A stretch of 64,000 nucleotides of DNA from Amylostereum areolatum (Eukaryota; Basidiomycota; Agaricomycetes; Russulales; Stereaceae). The stretch covers positions 124,001 to 188,000 of the forward strand of contig SAXG01000001.1 of assembly GCA_012932865.1 (NCBI GenBank). The letters run 5' to 3'. The notes below the pieces were generated by a model that worked only from the letters and a program-made list of their open reading frames with translations, did no database searches and was not told where the DNA came from. Made by a program: the position numbers and the translations under genes. Shown piece after piece: positions 12,959-23,300 of this stretch (position 1 is its first letter; each line of letters starts with the position of its first letter).

Positions 12959-14682
12959 ATGGAGCTCTCTCCCCCTCCTCTCTTCCTCTTCCTCTTCCTC
13001 CTCCCTGTTTTCTTCTTGACGTCGTGCGCGGACGCCCACGGATTCCTCGGCAAGGTCACCATCGACGGCACGGACTTCGCCGGCCCGTCCCCCCAGGACC
13101 CGCCCTCGTCGTCCGCGCCCTCGGCCATTCGCCAGGTCGCGGACATCAGCCCCGTGAAGGGCGCGAGCAACGACGACCTGCGCTGCGGGCTCAGCGCCGC
13201 GGCCGCGGCGCAGGAGGCGAGCGCGAAGGCGGGGAGCGTGGTCGAGTTTTGGTGGACGGGCGGGGGCGGGCAGGAGGTGAGCGGCTGGTTTTAGTCGTTC
13301 CCTCGACCTGTTTCTTTTGCGTCGTGGGGCTCGGTGGTTCTGGGTTTCATCTTGCACCGATGGGCGGTTGCATGGCGGGGCGGTCGACGGTCGTCTTCTC
13401 CATCTGCGTCCGGGGGGTTTTTTTTTCCACGTATCGCGCTCGGAGTCGTCACGATCACGGTCGTCGCCACGCACGCATACATGCGCACAGCCGATCTGGA
13501 CTGCGTGCTTTGTGCATGGCCAATGGCCATGGATGCACCGTCGGAACGCGGCGCATATGCCCCGCCTTCATCCTCTGCGAACGATCGCGACCTCCCCCGT
13601 GCTACGTGTTCGCTTGTTCTCCCATCCCATCCCATTCCTTTCCTTTCCTTCCCTCTCGCGTGTCCGCGCGCTGACGTCGACCGCCCCGACAGTGGCCGCA
13701 CAACACCGGTCCGCTCATGACGTACATGGCCGAGTGCACCAACGGCGATTGCACCTCCTTCGACCCCGCGAACGCCAAATGGTTCAAGATCGACCAGCTC
13801 GGGATGAACAGCGACTCGACATGGTATCAAGCCGTGTTCAGTGCGTGTCTTCCCTCTCCCCTCTCCCCCTCCTCCCTCTCCCTCTCCCCCCTCTCCCCCT
13901 CCTCCCTCTCCTCCCTCTTCTCCTCCCCCAACCTCCACCCCTCTCCTCCTCGCTCGCGTCTCCCCCCCCTTTCCCGTCCCGGTTCTCACCGAACTTCCCA
14001 TCGATGCACAGTGCAAGGAAAGTCGCTCTCGGTTACGCTCCCGACCGCGCTCTCCGCCGGCCACTACCTCCTCCGCTCGGAGATCATCGCGCTCCACAAC
14101 GCGATCGCCGTCGGCGGCGCCGAGTTCTACCCCGCCTGCGTGCAGCTCAACGTCGCCAGCAGCGGGGCCGACGCCGTTAGCGCTCCGAGCCCGACCGTGT
14201 CCTTCCCGGGCGCGTACACCGACACCGATCCGGGCATCGACGTCCCCGGGGTACGTCCCGGCCCTCTTCCGCCCCTTGGGGGGTGCAGTGGATGGCGTGT
14301 GTGCTGACGACGGAACGTGCGCTAGATCTACGACCCCGGGCTCGACTACGTCTTCCCGGGCGGGCCCATCTCCAACCTCCCCGCCGCCGCCGACTCCTCC
14401 GGATCCAGCCCCGCCGCGTCCTCCTCCAACGCCACTTCCACCGCCTCGGGCTCGGGCACGGGCACGGGCGCGGCGCCGTCCAGCGCGCCGACCTCGCCCG
14501 CGCCGTCCGGCGGCCTGGGCGCGGGCGCGAGCTCGACGAGGACGTGCAAGCTGGCGAAGCGGAGCTCGAGCAGCGCGGGGGCGGGGATGCGGAAGCGGAG
14601 CGGGGGCTCGAGGCTGGGGAGGAAGGCGGCCGGGCATTGGGCGCGGTGGAGCGAGTGGGCGAGAAGGAGCGCGAGTTGGTGA
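12959..14682 (+). CDS. Secreted lytic polysaccharide monooxygenase, AA9 (formerly GH61)
   Basis: AA9 enzymes use one copper ion to cleave cellulose and related glucans oxidatively outside the cell. Exons: 12959-13276, 13693-13840, 14012-14250, 14326-14682. A hydrophobic signal peptide ends ...SCADA, and cleavage there leaves His as residue 1 (HGFLGKVTIDG), as the copper brace requires. The second copper His is in WPHNTGPLMTYMAE, right after intron 1. ALHNA supplies the conserved second-sphere His and EFYPACVQL the axial Tyr. The usual Gln two residues before that Tyr is Glu here (GCC GAG TTC TAC). The catalytic domain is followed by a Ser/Gly/Ala/Thr-rich tail that ends Lys/Arg/Trp-rich, with no CBM1 cysteine pattern. 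Expression is likely carbon-source dependent by analogy, not shown here. Confidence 0.88.
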
Positions 14683-15143
14683 AGTGAGCAGGCGGTCGTC
14701 GATCCTTAGTTTCGTGGCTGGTCCGACGCGGGGTCGTGTAAGTTGGAATACATATTTTGTGTGTGTATATTATATATGGATGGATGGATTGTATTTACAA
14801 AGGTTGTACGCTATCTTATGTTGCTTATTTATATGCACGAGAGGTGGAGGAGGTTGCGCCTCTGTGGGCTCGGCGATGCATATTTCCTCCCATGGGCTTC
14901 GTCTTGCAAGTGCCCATATGACATCTTCGACCGTGCGTCTCACCGCGGGACCCGGCCTTTCACTTTCGCCCTCGCCGACGTCCCATCGGTGTGTGCAGTA
15001 CCAGCGGACATTTCGCGATCAAGCCTGAGTCGATAGTGCCAAGTTCGTTGCGTATGTATATGCGCGAAAATACAAGACAAAGACGTCCTTCGAACCGCCC
15101 GTGGGCAATGCAGAACATCAGGCGACGCTTTTCGTCGGTCTGA
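14683..15143. other. Convergent 3' intergenic region
   Basis: This lies between the stop codons of the AA9 and DUF455 genes. It contains an AT-rich stretch with TATATATGGATGGATGGATT near 14770 that probably belongs to the 3' UTR or polyadenylation region of the AA9 gene. No coding signal is visible. Confidence 0.4.
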
Positions 15144-17250
15144 TCAAGGGAGATGAGCAAAAAGAGGGGACGGCAGCCTCACAGGCAGTAAGCGGAAGGC
15201 AACGCACGCTTCGTATTCCACCCGAACCCCGCCCTTCCCGTCCGCCGCCCCCACCCCGTCCGCAGAAGTCAGCGCCCGCGCCGCGTCCTCCTCCTGCCGC
15301 CCCATCTCCCCCCTCAGCCCCTCGTAGAACTCCGGCGCCATCCCGGCCATCGCCCTCGCCTCCGTGTTGAACGGGCCCTTGAGCTCGCCCCGCCACCCCC
15401 GCCTCACCTCCTCCCGGAACGTCGGCACCGGATCCACCCCGTCCCGCGCGCACACCCAGACGAACCACCGATGGCCGGTCGTCACGTGCGTGACCTCGTC
15501 CGCGTGGATCGTCTCGAGCGCGGCGACGCTCGCGCGGTCGCCCGCGCGCGCGAAGCGCGCGATCGTCGCCGGGCCGACGTCGAGGCCCCGGGCCTCGTGC
15601 ACGAGGTGGATGATCGCGAGCCGCGCGCGCAGGGAGCGGGAGGTGTCCCGCGCGGAGTCCCACAGCGCGGCGTGCACGGGCAGGGCGCCGTAGGGCGTGC
15701 CCGGGGCGAGCGCGGCGAGCCGCGCGGTGAGCAGCGTGAAGTGCTTCGCTTCGTCGAGCGCCATCTTCGCGAAGTCGGAGAAGAAGGCGGGCGGGAGGTC
15801 GGGGTTCGCGGCGCCGTGGCGGGCGATGATGTCCCATCTGCGAGGAGAGAGGGGGCACGTGTTCAGTGTGGGGAGGGCGGCGGGTGCAGGGGACGTCCTT
15901 ACGCGAGGTCGATTCTGCGCGCGCGATGTGAGTCAGGGGGGGAAGGAGGAATCGGACGGTGGTTTGGAGGGGGTGCGAAGGACAACTGAAACTTGACTCA
16001 CGCCCACTGTTCGATGTTCGCCAGCGCGTGCAGCATGCCGACGCGGTTCTTCCGCTTCCCGGCCTTGCCCGGGTCGACCGTGCTCTTCCTGTACGCGTCG
16101 TGGCGGGGGGGCACGTCCGGCGGCCGGGGCGCGTGGGGCGAGCGGTGCCCGATGGACGCCAGCTGGCCCGTGCGGAACAGGTGGACGGCGTGGCGCGTGC
16201 GCGCGACCTGCGGCGCGTTTTCGGTTTAGTGGGGTTGGGAAGAAGGAGGGAGGGGGGGGGAGACGGAGACGGACCTTGAGCGTGGGATGGGAGGTGTTGA
16301 GGATGAGCACGGCCCATTGGACGAGGGTCTTGGGGACGTTGTCCGGGGGGACCACGGGCGCGTCGTCCCGCGCCGCCTCGGACAGGGTCAAATGGGACAT
16401 GTCCATATCCACGGGCGGGGGCGGCGGGTCCGCGAATTCTGAGCACAGTATATGAGTCGTCAGCGCGCACTGCGCAAGAGCCCCTCTGGACGATGTCCAA
16501 TGCGCGCGCACACACCTTCCGACACAGGCCGAAGCTCGACCAGCCGCCAGCCCTTCCCCCCCTCGGGCGTCTCCACCCACACCTCGTCCGGGTCTCCCTC
16601 CGCCGCCCCCGGCCTAACATCGACGGCATACGTGCACGCTTTCAACCCGGTGACGCTGTGCCCCGTGCGCAGGTCGAAGTCGTACCTGCGATTCCGTGGT
16701 CAGATCCGCGACACAGCGGTCGCGGATGGGGATGTGGCTATAACTCGAACTACTAAGGACGGAACGCACCTGTGCCACGGACACACCGCCACGACGCCCG
16801 TCTCGTACTCTTCTATATCCGCATGCGACATGTCCGCGCCCAGATGCGGACACGCGCTCTCCATCGCGTAGAGCTGCGCGCGCCTCGCCTCCCGACCGGC
16901 AGCGCCGTCCCCGACCCGACCTCGACCGCTTCCGCCTTCTCGGCGGGAACGGCGGCGCGGCGGCGGTCAGCCGAAAGAGGATGAGCGAGTGGTAGCGGCC
17001 CTCGTCCGAGCGGAGGTTGAGGAAGTAGCGGAAGTGCGTGCGAAGCTGGGGGTAGGGCGCGATTCTGCGCGGGTGTTCGGGTTTGCAACGGTCTGATCGA
17101 ACGGCGGGAGGGGAGGAGGAGGAGGAGGCGGGGGGAGGCTTACCTGAGGAAGTCGCGCGGGGCGATGGGCGTCGACATCGCGGTGGGGACGCGTCTTGGG
17201 ACGAGGGCGGAGGATGCGATGCGTGCGAAGGGTCGGGGGAGGAAGAGCAT
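15144..17250 (-). CDS. Rieske [2Fe-2S] domain plus DUF455 ferritin-like di-iron protein
   Basis: The preferred ATG (17250) gives MLFLPRPFARIASSALVPRRVPT, an Arg-rich leader without acidic residues, typical of a mitochondrial presequence; a second in-frame ATG is at 17178. Next come HFRYFLNLRSDEGRYHSLILF and a Rieske motif: CPHLGAD, then VAVCPWH (C-x-H ... C-x2-H). After GDPDEVWVETPEGGKGWR the protein enters DUF455: ANIEQWAIDLAWDIIARHG, MALDEAKHFTLL, LVHEARGLD and DEVTHV. These give the paired Glu and ExxH ligands expected of a MiaE/ferritin-like di-iron site. The stop is at 15144. The segment between LILF and the Rieske Cys does not stay in one frame (about 16890-16975), needing either non-canonical introns or two one-base indels. 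A 12-nt exon lies at 15903-15914. The substrate is unknown; the architecture suggests an electron-transfer module feeding a di-iron oxygenase. Confidence 0.75.
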
Positions 17251-17663
17251 GCACGGTCGGTGGTGAAAGACGCGACGTCGAGTCGTCGACGCGCGGTCTT
17301 CTCAGCTGAGAAGCGATTCGAGTTCGGACGGCCGCCTCTTCGCACGCTCTCCAGAAAGGCGGTCGACTTTCCTCCTTGGTGCCGTCGGGCACGACGTACA
17401 AATCGATTCAAATAAACAGGGCGGTGCACCGGACGTAGGTACGAGCAGGTCGCTGTGTGTATATATAGTAGTGGACGTGGACGAGAAAAATCATTGGAGA
17501 TCTACGGCTCGGCGCGGAGTCACTGAGTCCGTGCGCTCTATACAGGGAGAGGGGGCGTTACAGTTACGAAGTTGCAGTAGATCGGTACTCGGGGGGGTGG
17601 CAGACTGAGGGTACACGTGGGGGTATAGATAGGTGGTGGGGATAGGACTGAAAGAGGGGGGGC
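17251..17663. other. Intergenic region upstream of the Rieske-DUF455 gene
   Basis: This 413-nt stretch lies between the GT15 stop and the DUF455 start, both on the minus strand. It must hold the DUF455 promoter. A TATATATA stretch sits near 17459-17467, about 210 nt upstream of the start. Nothing else can be supported. Confidence 0.35.
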
Positions 17664-19558
17664 TCAGTGACCCGTCGCGCGATCCCATCGACTCAAACAC
17701 GAGTACCCATCGTAGTCTGCACGACCATCCTTCATCAGCATCGCCGCGCGACGGGCAGGGAAGGGGAAGAGAAACGCACCAAAGCTCCGCTGAGGATCGC
17801 ACGCGCACTTCCCGCGCGCCCACAGCTCCTCCTCGACCGGACAGTGCGTGTACGGGTTATGCTCGTATCCGATCTCCCGGAAAAAGTGCAGCTGGTCTTT
17901 CCGCGCCAGCAGCGCGGCCGCGATCGAGTGCACGGGCGCGTCGCCCCAACGCTGTCGTTCGGCGTTGCCGTCGCTTAGCCACACTGTGGTTCCGGTGCAC
18001 GATGGGAGCGAGGCCGGGACGCACCTCGTAGTAGAACCCGCCTTTTTGGTCGAGGTGGTCGAAGAAGGCCGCGTAGGCGTCGCCGCGCCAGAAATCCATG
18101 TCCGCGATCTCGAAGTTGCTCCAGACTATCCGGGGGGGGGGGGGGGGGGGGTTAGGGGGCACGGGCCGCGGGTGGAGGGGAGGAAACGGAAACTGACAGT
18201 GGCAGCGGTTGAAGTGTTGGCCGTCGTCGTCCGAGATGAAGTCCAGCGCGTTGTCTTTCGCGACGTGTTCCGGGTACTTTTTCACGAATTCTGTGGGTGG
18301 ACGTGGATGACGGTGAGGCGGGTGCGCGGGCAGATCCTCGTGCCAAGAAGTGATCGACTGACCTCGGACGGCGGACCATAGCGTCGGGATCGTGGCTTCG
18401 AACTCGTACATCGTGATAGTAAACCCTGGGAGACAATGTGAGGAAAGCGATCTCGGAAGGAAGCGGCGCTCGCGCACCGTAGGTCTTGTTGTGGTCCTGC
18501 ATGTACAGAAACGGATCGAACCTCATATCGCAGTGGAAATGGACGTCTGGCCTGCCGATGGGGGCATTGAGTCGGAAGACGCGCGATGAGGGGGGGGGGG
18601 GGGCAAAGCTTACTCGACGCGCCAATAGTATCGATATTGCTGCAAGAGCGGGTGCCGATAGAAAAACTGGATGCGCGTGGTCACAGGTCAGTGGGGGGAA
18701 GCGGGCGAACGGCGGTCGAAAGCTTAACGCACCCCCGAATTGAAACGACACATGTTCCGATAGCTGTTCGACGCGGTCATCAGCACCCGCGTGGAGGTAT
18801 GCCCAAGAACGCCGTTCACTCACGATAAGCTACCTGTTGGGAGGGGGGGGGGGGAGAATGGCGCGTGAGTCGGATGTCCACCGCATTGAGCGTGGTGATG
18901 CACGCGCACCTCCGTAGATGATGTTGTCCTCCACCATCTTGTTGCGCGCCGCGCTCGCGCGATCTTCGTCAATCCAGTCGGGTTGGACCCAGTGATCTCG
19001 GGGTACGAGGCCGAATTGGACGGGGGAACGGATGATGTTGGAGATACGCCTGAGATCGGCTCGCTTCAGCCAACGCGATACGCGAGAGAGCGGGAGGTGG
19101 GGGGAGCGGAACGAAACGAAACGCACCGCTTGAACTCGTCCGAGAACGGCTCCTCGTTGAGGAAAACCCAGGGGTAGCCCGCTCTCCTGTTGAAGCGATC
19201 CTCGGCGTCCTTCACGCTTCGGATGACGCCGTCGAGGTCGGAATTGCGCGCGAGCATGACCATGGTCGCGTTCGCTTTTCGGGTGAGGAGGGTCGAGGGA
19301 GGGTCGGGGGACAAGGGTCGGGTGTGGGACTTGACCAGAGCGCCGTCGACCTCGGAGAGATCGTAATAGGAGTCCGGCACTGTGTCGTAGGCGCGATGCT
19401 CGAGGATGCCAGCGTGGCCCATGAGAAGGTAGAGAGAGGTCGCGCAGAGCTGAGGGTGATTCTGGATGAGTACACGGTTGCTTGGGGTCAAGGTCGAGAG
19501 GACGCACCGCGAACGCTACCAGGAACACGAACGGACGCGAAAGACGCGGCGCCGCCAT
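17664..19558 (-). CDS. Alpha-1,2-mannosyltransferase of the KRE2/KTR/MNT1 family (GT15)
   Basis: A type II Golgi enzyme that transfers mannose from GDP-mannose onto O- and N-linked glycans. The ATG is at 19558; the preceding TTG-started extension is not needed. Exon 1 encodes MAAPRLSRPFVFLVAFA, the start of the membrane anchor. Later exons read RKANATMVMLARNSDLDGVI, RFNRRAGYPWVFLNEEPFSDEF, YRHMCRFNSGFF, YYWRVEPDVHFHCD (the conserved YWRVEP block), NKTYGFTI.MYE..TIPTLW, CHFWSNFEIADMDFWR, FFDHLDQKGGFYYE, RWGDAPVHSIAAAL and REIGYEHNPYTHCP. The last intron (GTGCGTTTC...GTGCAG) joins QRSF to DYDGYSCLSRW and the stop at 17664-17666. All core motifs are present, so it should be active. At least eight exons. 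Two introns contain long homopolymer tracts. It shares a divergent promoter with MON2. Confidence 0.9.
18132..18151 (+). repeat. Uninterrupted G20 homopolymer (C20 on the gene strand) in a GT15 intron
   Basis: Twenty consecutive G residues lie on the plus strand within an intron of the mannosyltransferase gene. Shorter G runs occur in two other introns of the same gene near 18591 and 18842. On the transcribed strand these are polypyrimidine tracts. Exact length is unreliable in most sequencing data. Confidence 0.8.
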
Positions 19559-20355
19559 TGCTGGGTTGAGACGGTGCAAAGAGGAGCAGCTGGACGGCGG
19601 CCGTCAGAAAAGAGGATATGCGCAGGCAAAGTATGCGCTCTGGGTCCTGGGAGACATGGTCAAGGTGTGAACGGGATACTCACTAGGGTGGTGAAGATGC
19701 GCTGTAGGACAGCACCGGCGTGGTCCGCGTGGTTCAGGCGCGGCAGGTGTTTGACTTTGCGATGGTCCCGGGGCCTCCGGCGTCGGCCAGATGGACGGAA
19801 TGCAGACGAGTTTCGTCGGAAAATCGACCGAAGGACGGGTACAAAGTGGGAATAGAGCTGAAGGGGGGTCAGAAGGGGATGCGTGGACGAGGAGAGAAAG
19901 AAAGGGTTGTCGACGCCGAGCGCCGACTCGGATTACTTTACATAGATGATGATAGCTCCACAGCTATCGCGCAGCCCCCGTCGGACGGCCATACCGTCTT
20001 GCCGCTGCCTGTTCGAACTCCTCCGCAGGTCGTCGTTTTTTCGCGGCCATTGCTGCGCAGTCGGACGCGATGGGGATTAGATCGTTGGAACTCGAAAAGG
20101 ACGGCGCGGGAGGTTCGAAAGTGAGGTACAGGACCTTACAGGTATCAGGACCGTCAAGTGGATTGTTCGAATGCTCACTTGTCAACTTCATAAATGCCGG
20201 TTGAGTTGCCGAGCCAGGCGAGCCTCGTGCCATCCCCCAACTCCTGGTCCCAACGCCATCATCTGCAGAGCCGCGCATTCCGTTTCCTCCTCCTCGTCTT
20301 TCCTTCACGTTTCCACACCTCGGACGACGGAGCCCCAGACGCCGATTCCTCGTAA
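19559..20355. other. Bidirectional promoter region, GT15 and MON2
   Basis: The two neighbouring genes start divergently from this 797-nt segment. A minus-strand open frame ending near 19964 has a Lys/Arg/Ala-rich end but no domain or partner exon that I can identify. I see no RNA gene. Confidence 0.4.
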
Positions 20356-23300
20356 ATGAGCTCGCTCGCTTTCCTCGTAACCGAACTTCAGGTGCGTGGA
20401 TCGCATTTCCTCCCTCTTCGCGGCTCCTGACGCGTGTCAGTCGTTGGCAAGCGAGACGCGTAGAAAGCACCCCGAAGTCCGCGAGGTGCGTGCTCGATGT
20501 GGTTGTCTAGGACATGTTCTGACTTTGCTGCAGGCAGCTGAAAAGTCGCTTGCAATCCTCCGATCCTCCCCCGAGCAGGCCACGCTCAACCTTGCCTCCG
20601 GTACGTCGTTCGAACTATGCTTCGCTCAGCCGTTCCATGGTCAGGAGGGATGCGAGAGGATGATGTGAGAGTGGGTGGGCAAGAATGCCTTCCACACGGA
20701 TTCCATCTCAGATGTCCGTGATGAACCGCTTGCGAAACCCCTCTCACACCCACAATCTCCCGGGTCGAGCCCTCTCTCTCTCTCTTGGATACTCTCTTCA
20801 TTCTTCCCTTTTCCCGTCCGCGATCCTCGACTGACGCGCCCTCCCAGATGGACCCCACGCCGACGACCTCCTCCGCCCCGTGTTCATGGGCTGCGCGACC
20901 AAGAGCGCGAAAGTGGTCGGCATCTCCCTCGGCTCGCTCCAACGCCTCATCGCGCTCCGCGCCGTGCCGCTGTCCGCCGTGCCCGTGATCGTGAGCACGA
21001 TGGGCGAGTGCATGAGCCAGGGCGTCGACATCCAGCTCAAGCTCCTGCAGACCCTGCTCTCGCTCATCACCAACTTTCCGCGCATCCACGGCCAGCTGCT
21101 CGCCGACGTGCGTCTCGTCCGTGGTTCCGCGCGCGTTCGCTCGCTGACGCACGCACCGAACAGTCCCTGCTGCTGTGCTTCAAGCTGCAAGAGTCCCGGA
21201 TCGGCGTCGTGTCCTCGACCGCGGCCGCGACCCTCCGCCAGCTCGTGATGTTCGTGGTGGACAAGGTGGTGGTGGAGGACACACGCGAGGACGGCGGGGC
21301 GGAGGGGCTGGCGCAGATCGAGCTTCCCGGACGGACACAGCAAGGACGTCGGCCCCGGCGGCGCACGACGCGTTCGCGATCTTCGAGGACCTCTGCCTGC
21401 TCGCGAACGCGGAAAAGCCGCACTTCCTGAAGCTCGAGTTTCTGCACAAGACGTTCGCGCTGGAGCTGATCGAGAGCGTGCTGACTAACTACCACGACCT
21501 CTTCCGCAAGGTACGCTCTGGCCTCCCCTCCGCGCGTGTGTTTCTCATCCGCCGCGGCAGCATTCGGAGCTCCTGCTCCTGCTCTCGCACCACCTCTGCC
21601 CCCTCCTGCACAAGTCCCTCTCGGAACGACCGGTGTTCCCGCTCACGCTGCGCTCCACGCGCGTGGTCTTCCTCCTCCTCAAGCAGTTCTCGCTCGAGCT
21701 GATCACCGAAGCCGAGGTCTTCCTCATGCTCCTCGTCAAGCTCATCGGCGGGGACGTCGACCTGGTCTCGGGCGCGCACGCCGAGTCCGTCGCGCGGCCG
21801 CACTGGATGCGCGTGCTGGCGATGGAGATCATGCGAGGGTGCGTTCCCGCCGTGTACATGCGCGCGATCGGGTGCTCACCGCAGACAGCAGGCTGTGCGG
21901 CGACGCGGAATTCATGCGCCACGTGTGGCAGCGGTACGACGCCCAGCACGCCGACGAGAGCGCGAAAGTGTTCACGCTGCTCATCTCCGCCCTCAAGCGG
22001 CTCGTGACCGAGAAACCGGCCGTGCTCGGCGTCAGCCAGCAGATGTTCGGCGTCGGCGTCGCGGCGAGCGACCCTTCTGCCAGCCCCGGCGCGGGTGGAG
22101 GCGGGATGTACGGGTTGGACGTCGGTGGGGTGGCCGGGATGGTGGCGACCGCGGCGAGCGCGACGGTCTCGAACATGGCGGCGATGATTGGGTCGGGAGC
22201 GGGGCTGAGCGTGGCGGGGTCGGCGATGAAGCTTCAATGGTAAGGTTCTCCCTTCTGCGTGTATGGAGAACGCGCTGAGCGTTTCGTCGCAGCATCGACC
22301 AACTCGACAAAGCGGACGCACCTCCCATCCCCGAGTCCTACGTCTACCTTGCTCGGCGTGCAGTGCTTGGTCTCCCTCTGCGAAGGCCTCGCCTCGTTCA
22401 CGGCGCCGGTTTACACCCAACTGATGGTGCAAAAGCCAAGAGCAGCAGGCGACCCGCTCGTCCGCGCACCTGGAGCCCTCGACCCCGAAACCCTACCCAC
22501 CACAGAGCCCACTCGTCCGGACCTGCTCACCGTACGCGACATGGTGGCATCCGGCTGGCCCGCGCTCCTCGCGGCGCTGTCCTTCCTCCTGTCCACGAAC
22601 CTCTCCGACGAGCTCTTCGTCGACGTTCTCACGGCCTATCAAGCCCTCACCAACGTCTCCGGCATGCTCGCGCTCAACACCCCGCGCGACGCCTTCCTCA
22701 CCGGCCTCGCCAAATCCGCCATCCCCGCCCGCGTCGTCTCCAGCCTCGATTCGCACATCGAACCTTCCACCCCGCGCACCGCCGCGTCCTTCTCTGAGAA
22801 CTTCGGCCTGACGGGCGCGCCCCACCCACCGGGCCTGTCGGAGCGGAACATGGCGTGTTTGAAGGTGCTCGTCGGCAGCGCGCTCTTCCTCGCCGGCAGC
22901 CTCGGCGCGAGCTGGTTCGACGTGCTCGAGGCGCTCCAGAACGCGGATTACGTCCTCACCAGCAAGGGCGCGCGGACCACCAGCACGGCTCTGCAAAAGC
23001 GCGGCTCGATCGTGCCCACCCTGTCCCAGCGTTCGCTTTCCCAGAGCGGCGTCCCGCCCGGCGGGCCCGCCCAAGCCGGCCGACATCCCCTCCTGACCGA
23101 TCTGGACGCAGATAGCTTGGAGATGGCCATCCAGCGCCTGTTCGATACCTCGAAGAACTTGGAGGACCTCGCGTTCAAAGATTTCGTGGATGCGCTGTGC
23201 AAGCTGAGCGCGGCGATGGTGGGGATGCAGACGCAGAACGACGTGGCGGCGGCGACCGGGTTGGAGTTGGAAAGTGAGGATGGGGTGACGGTGTCGGGGA

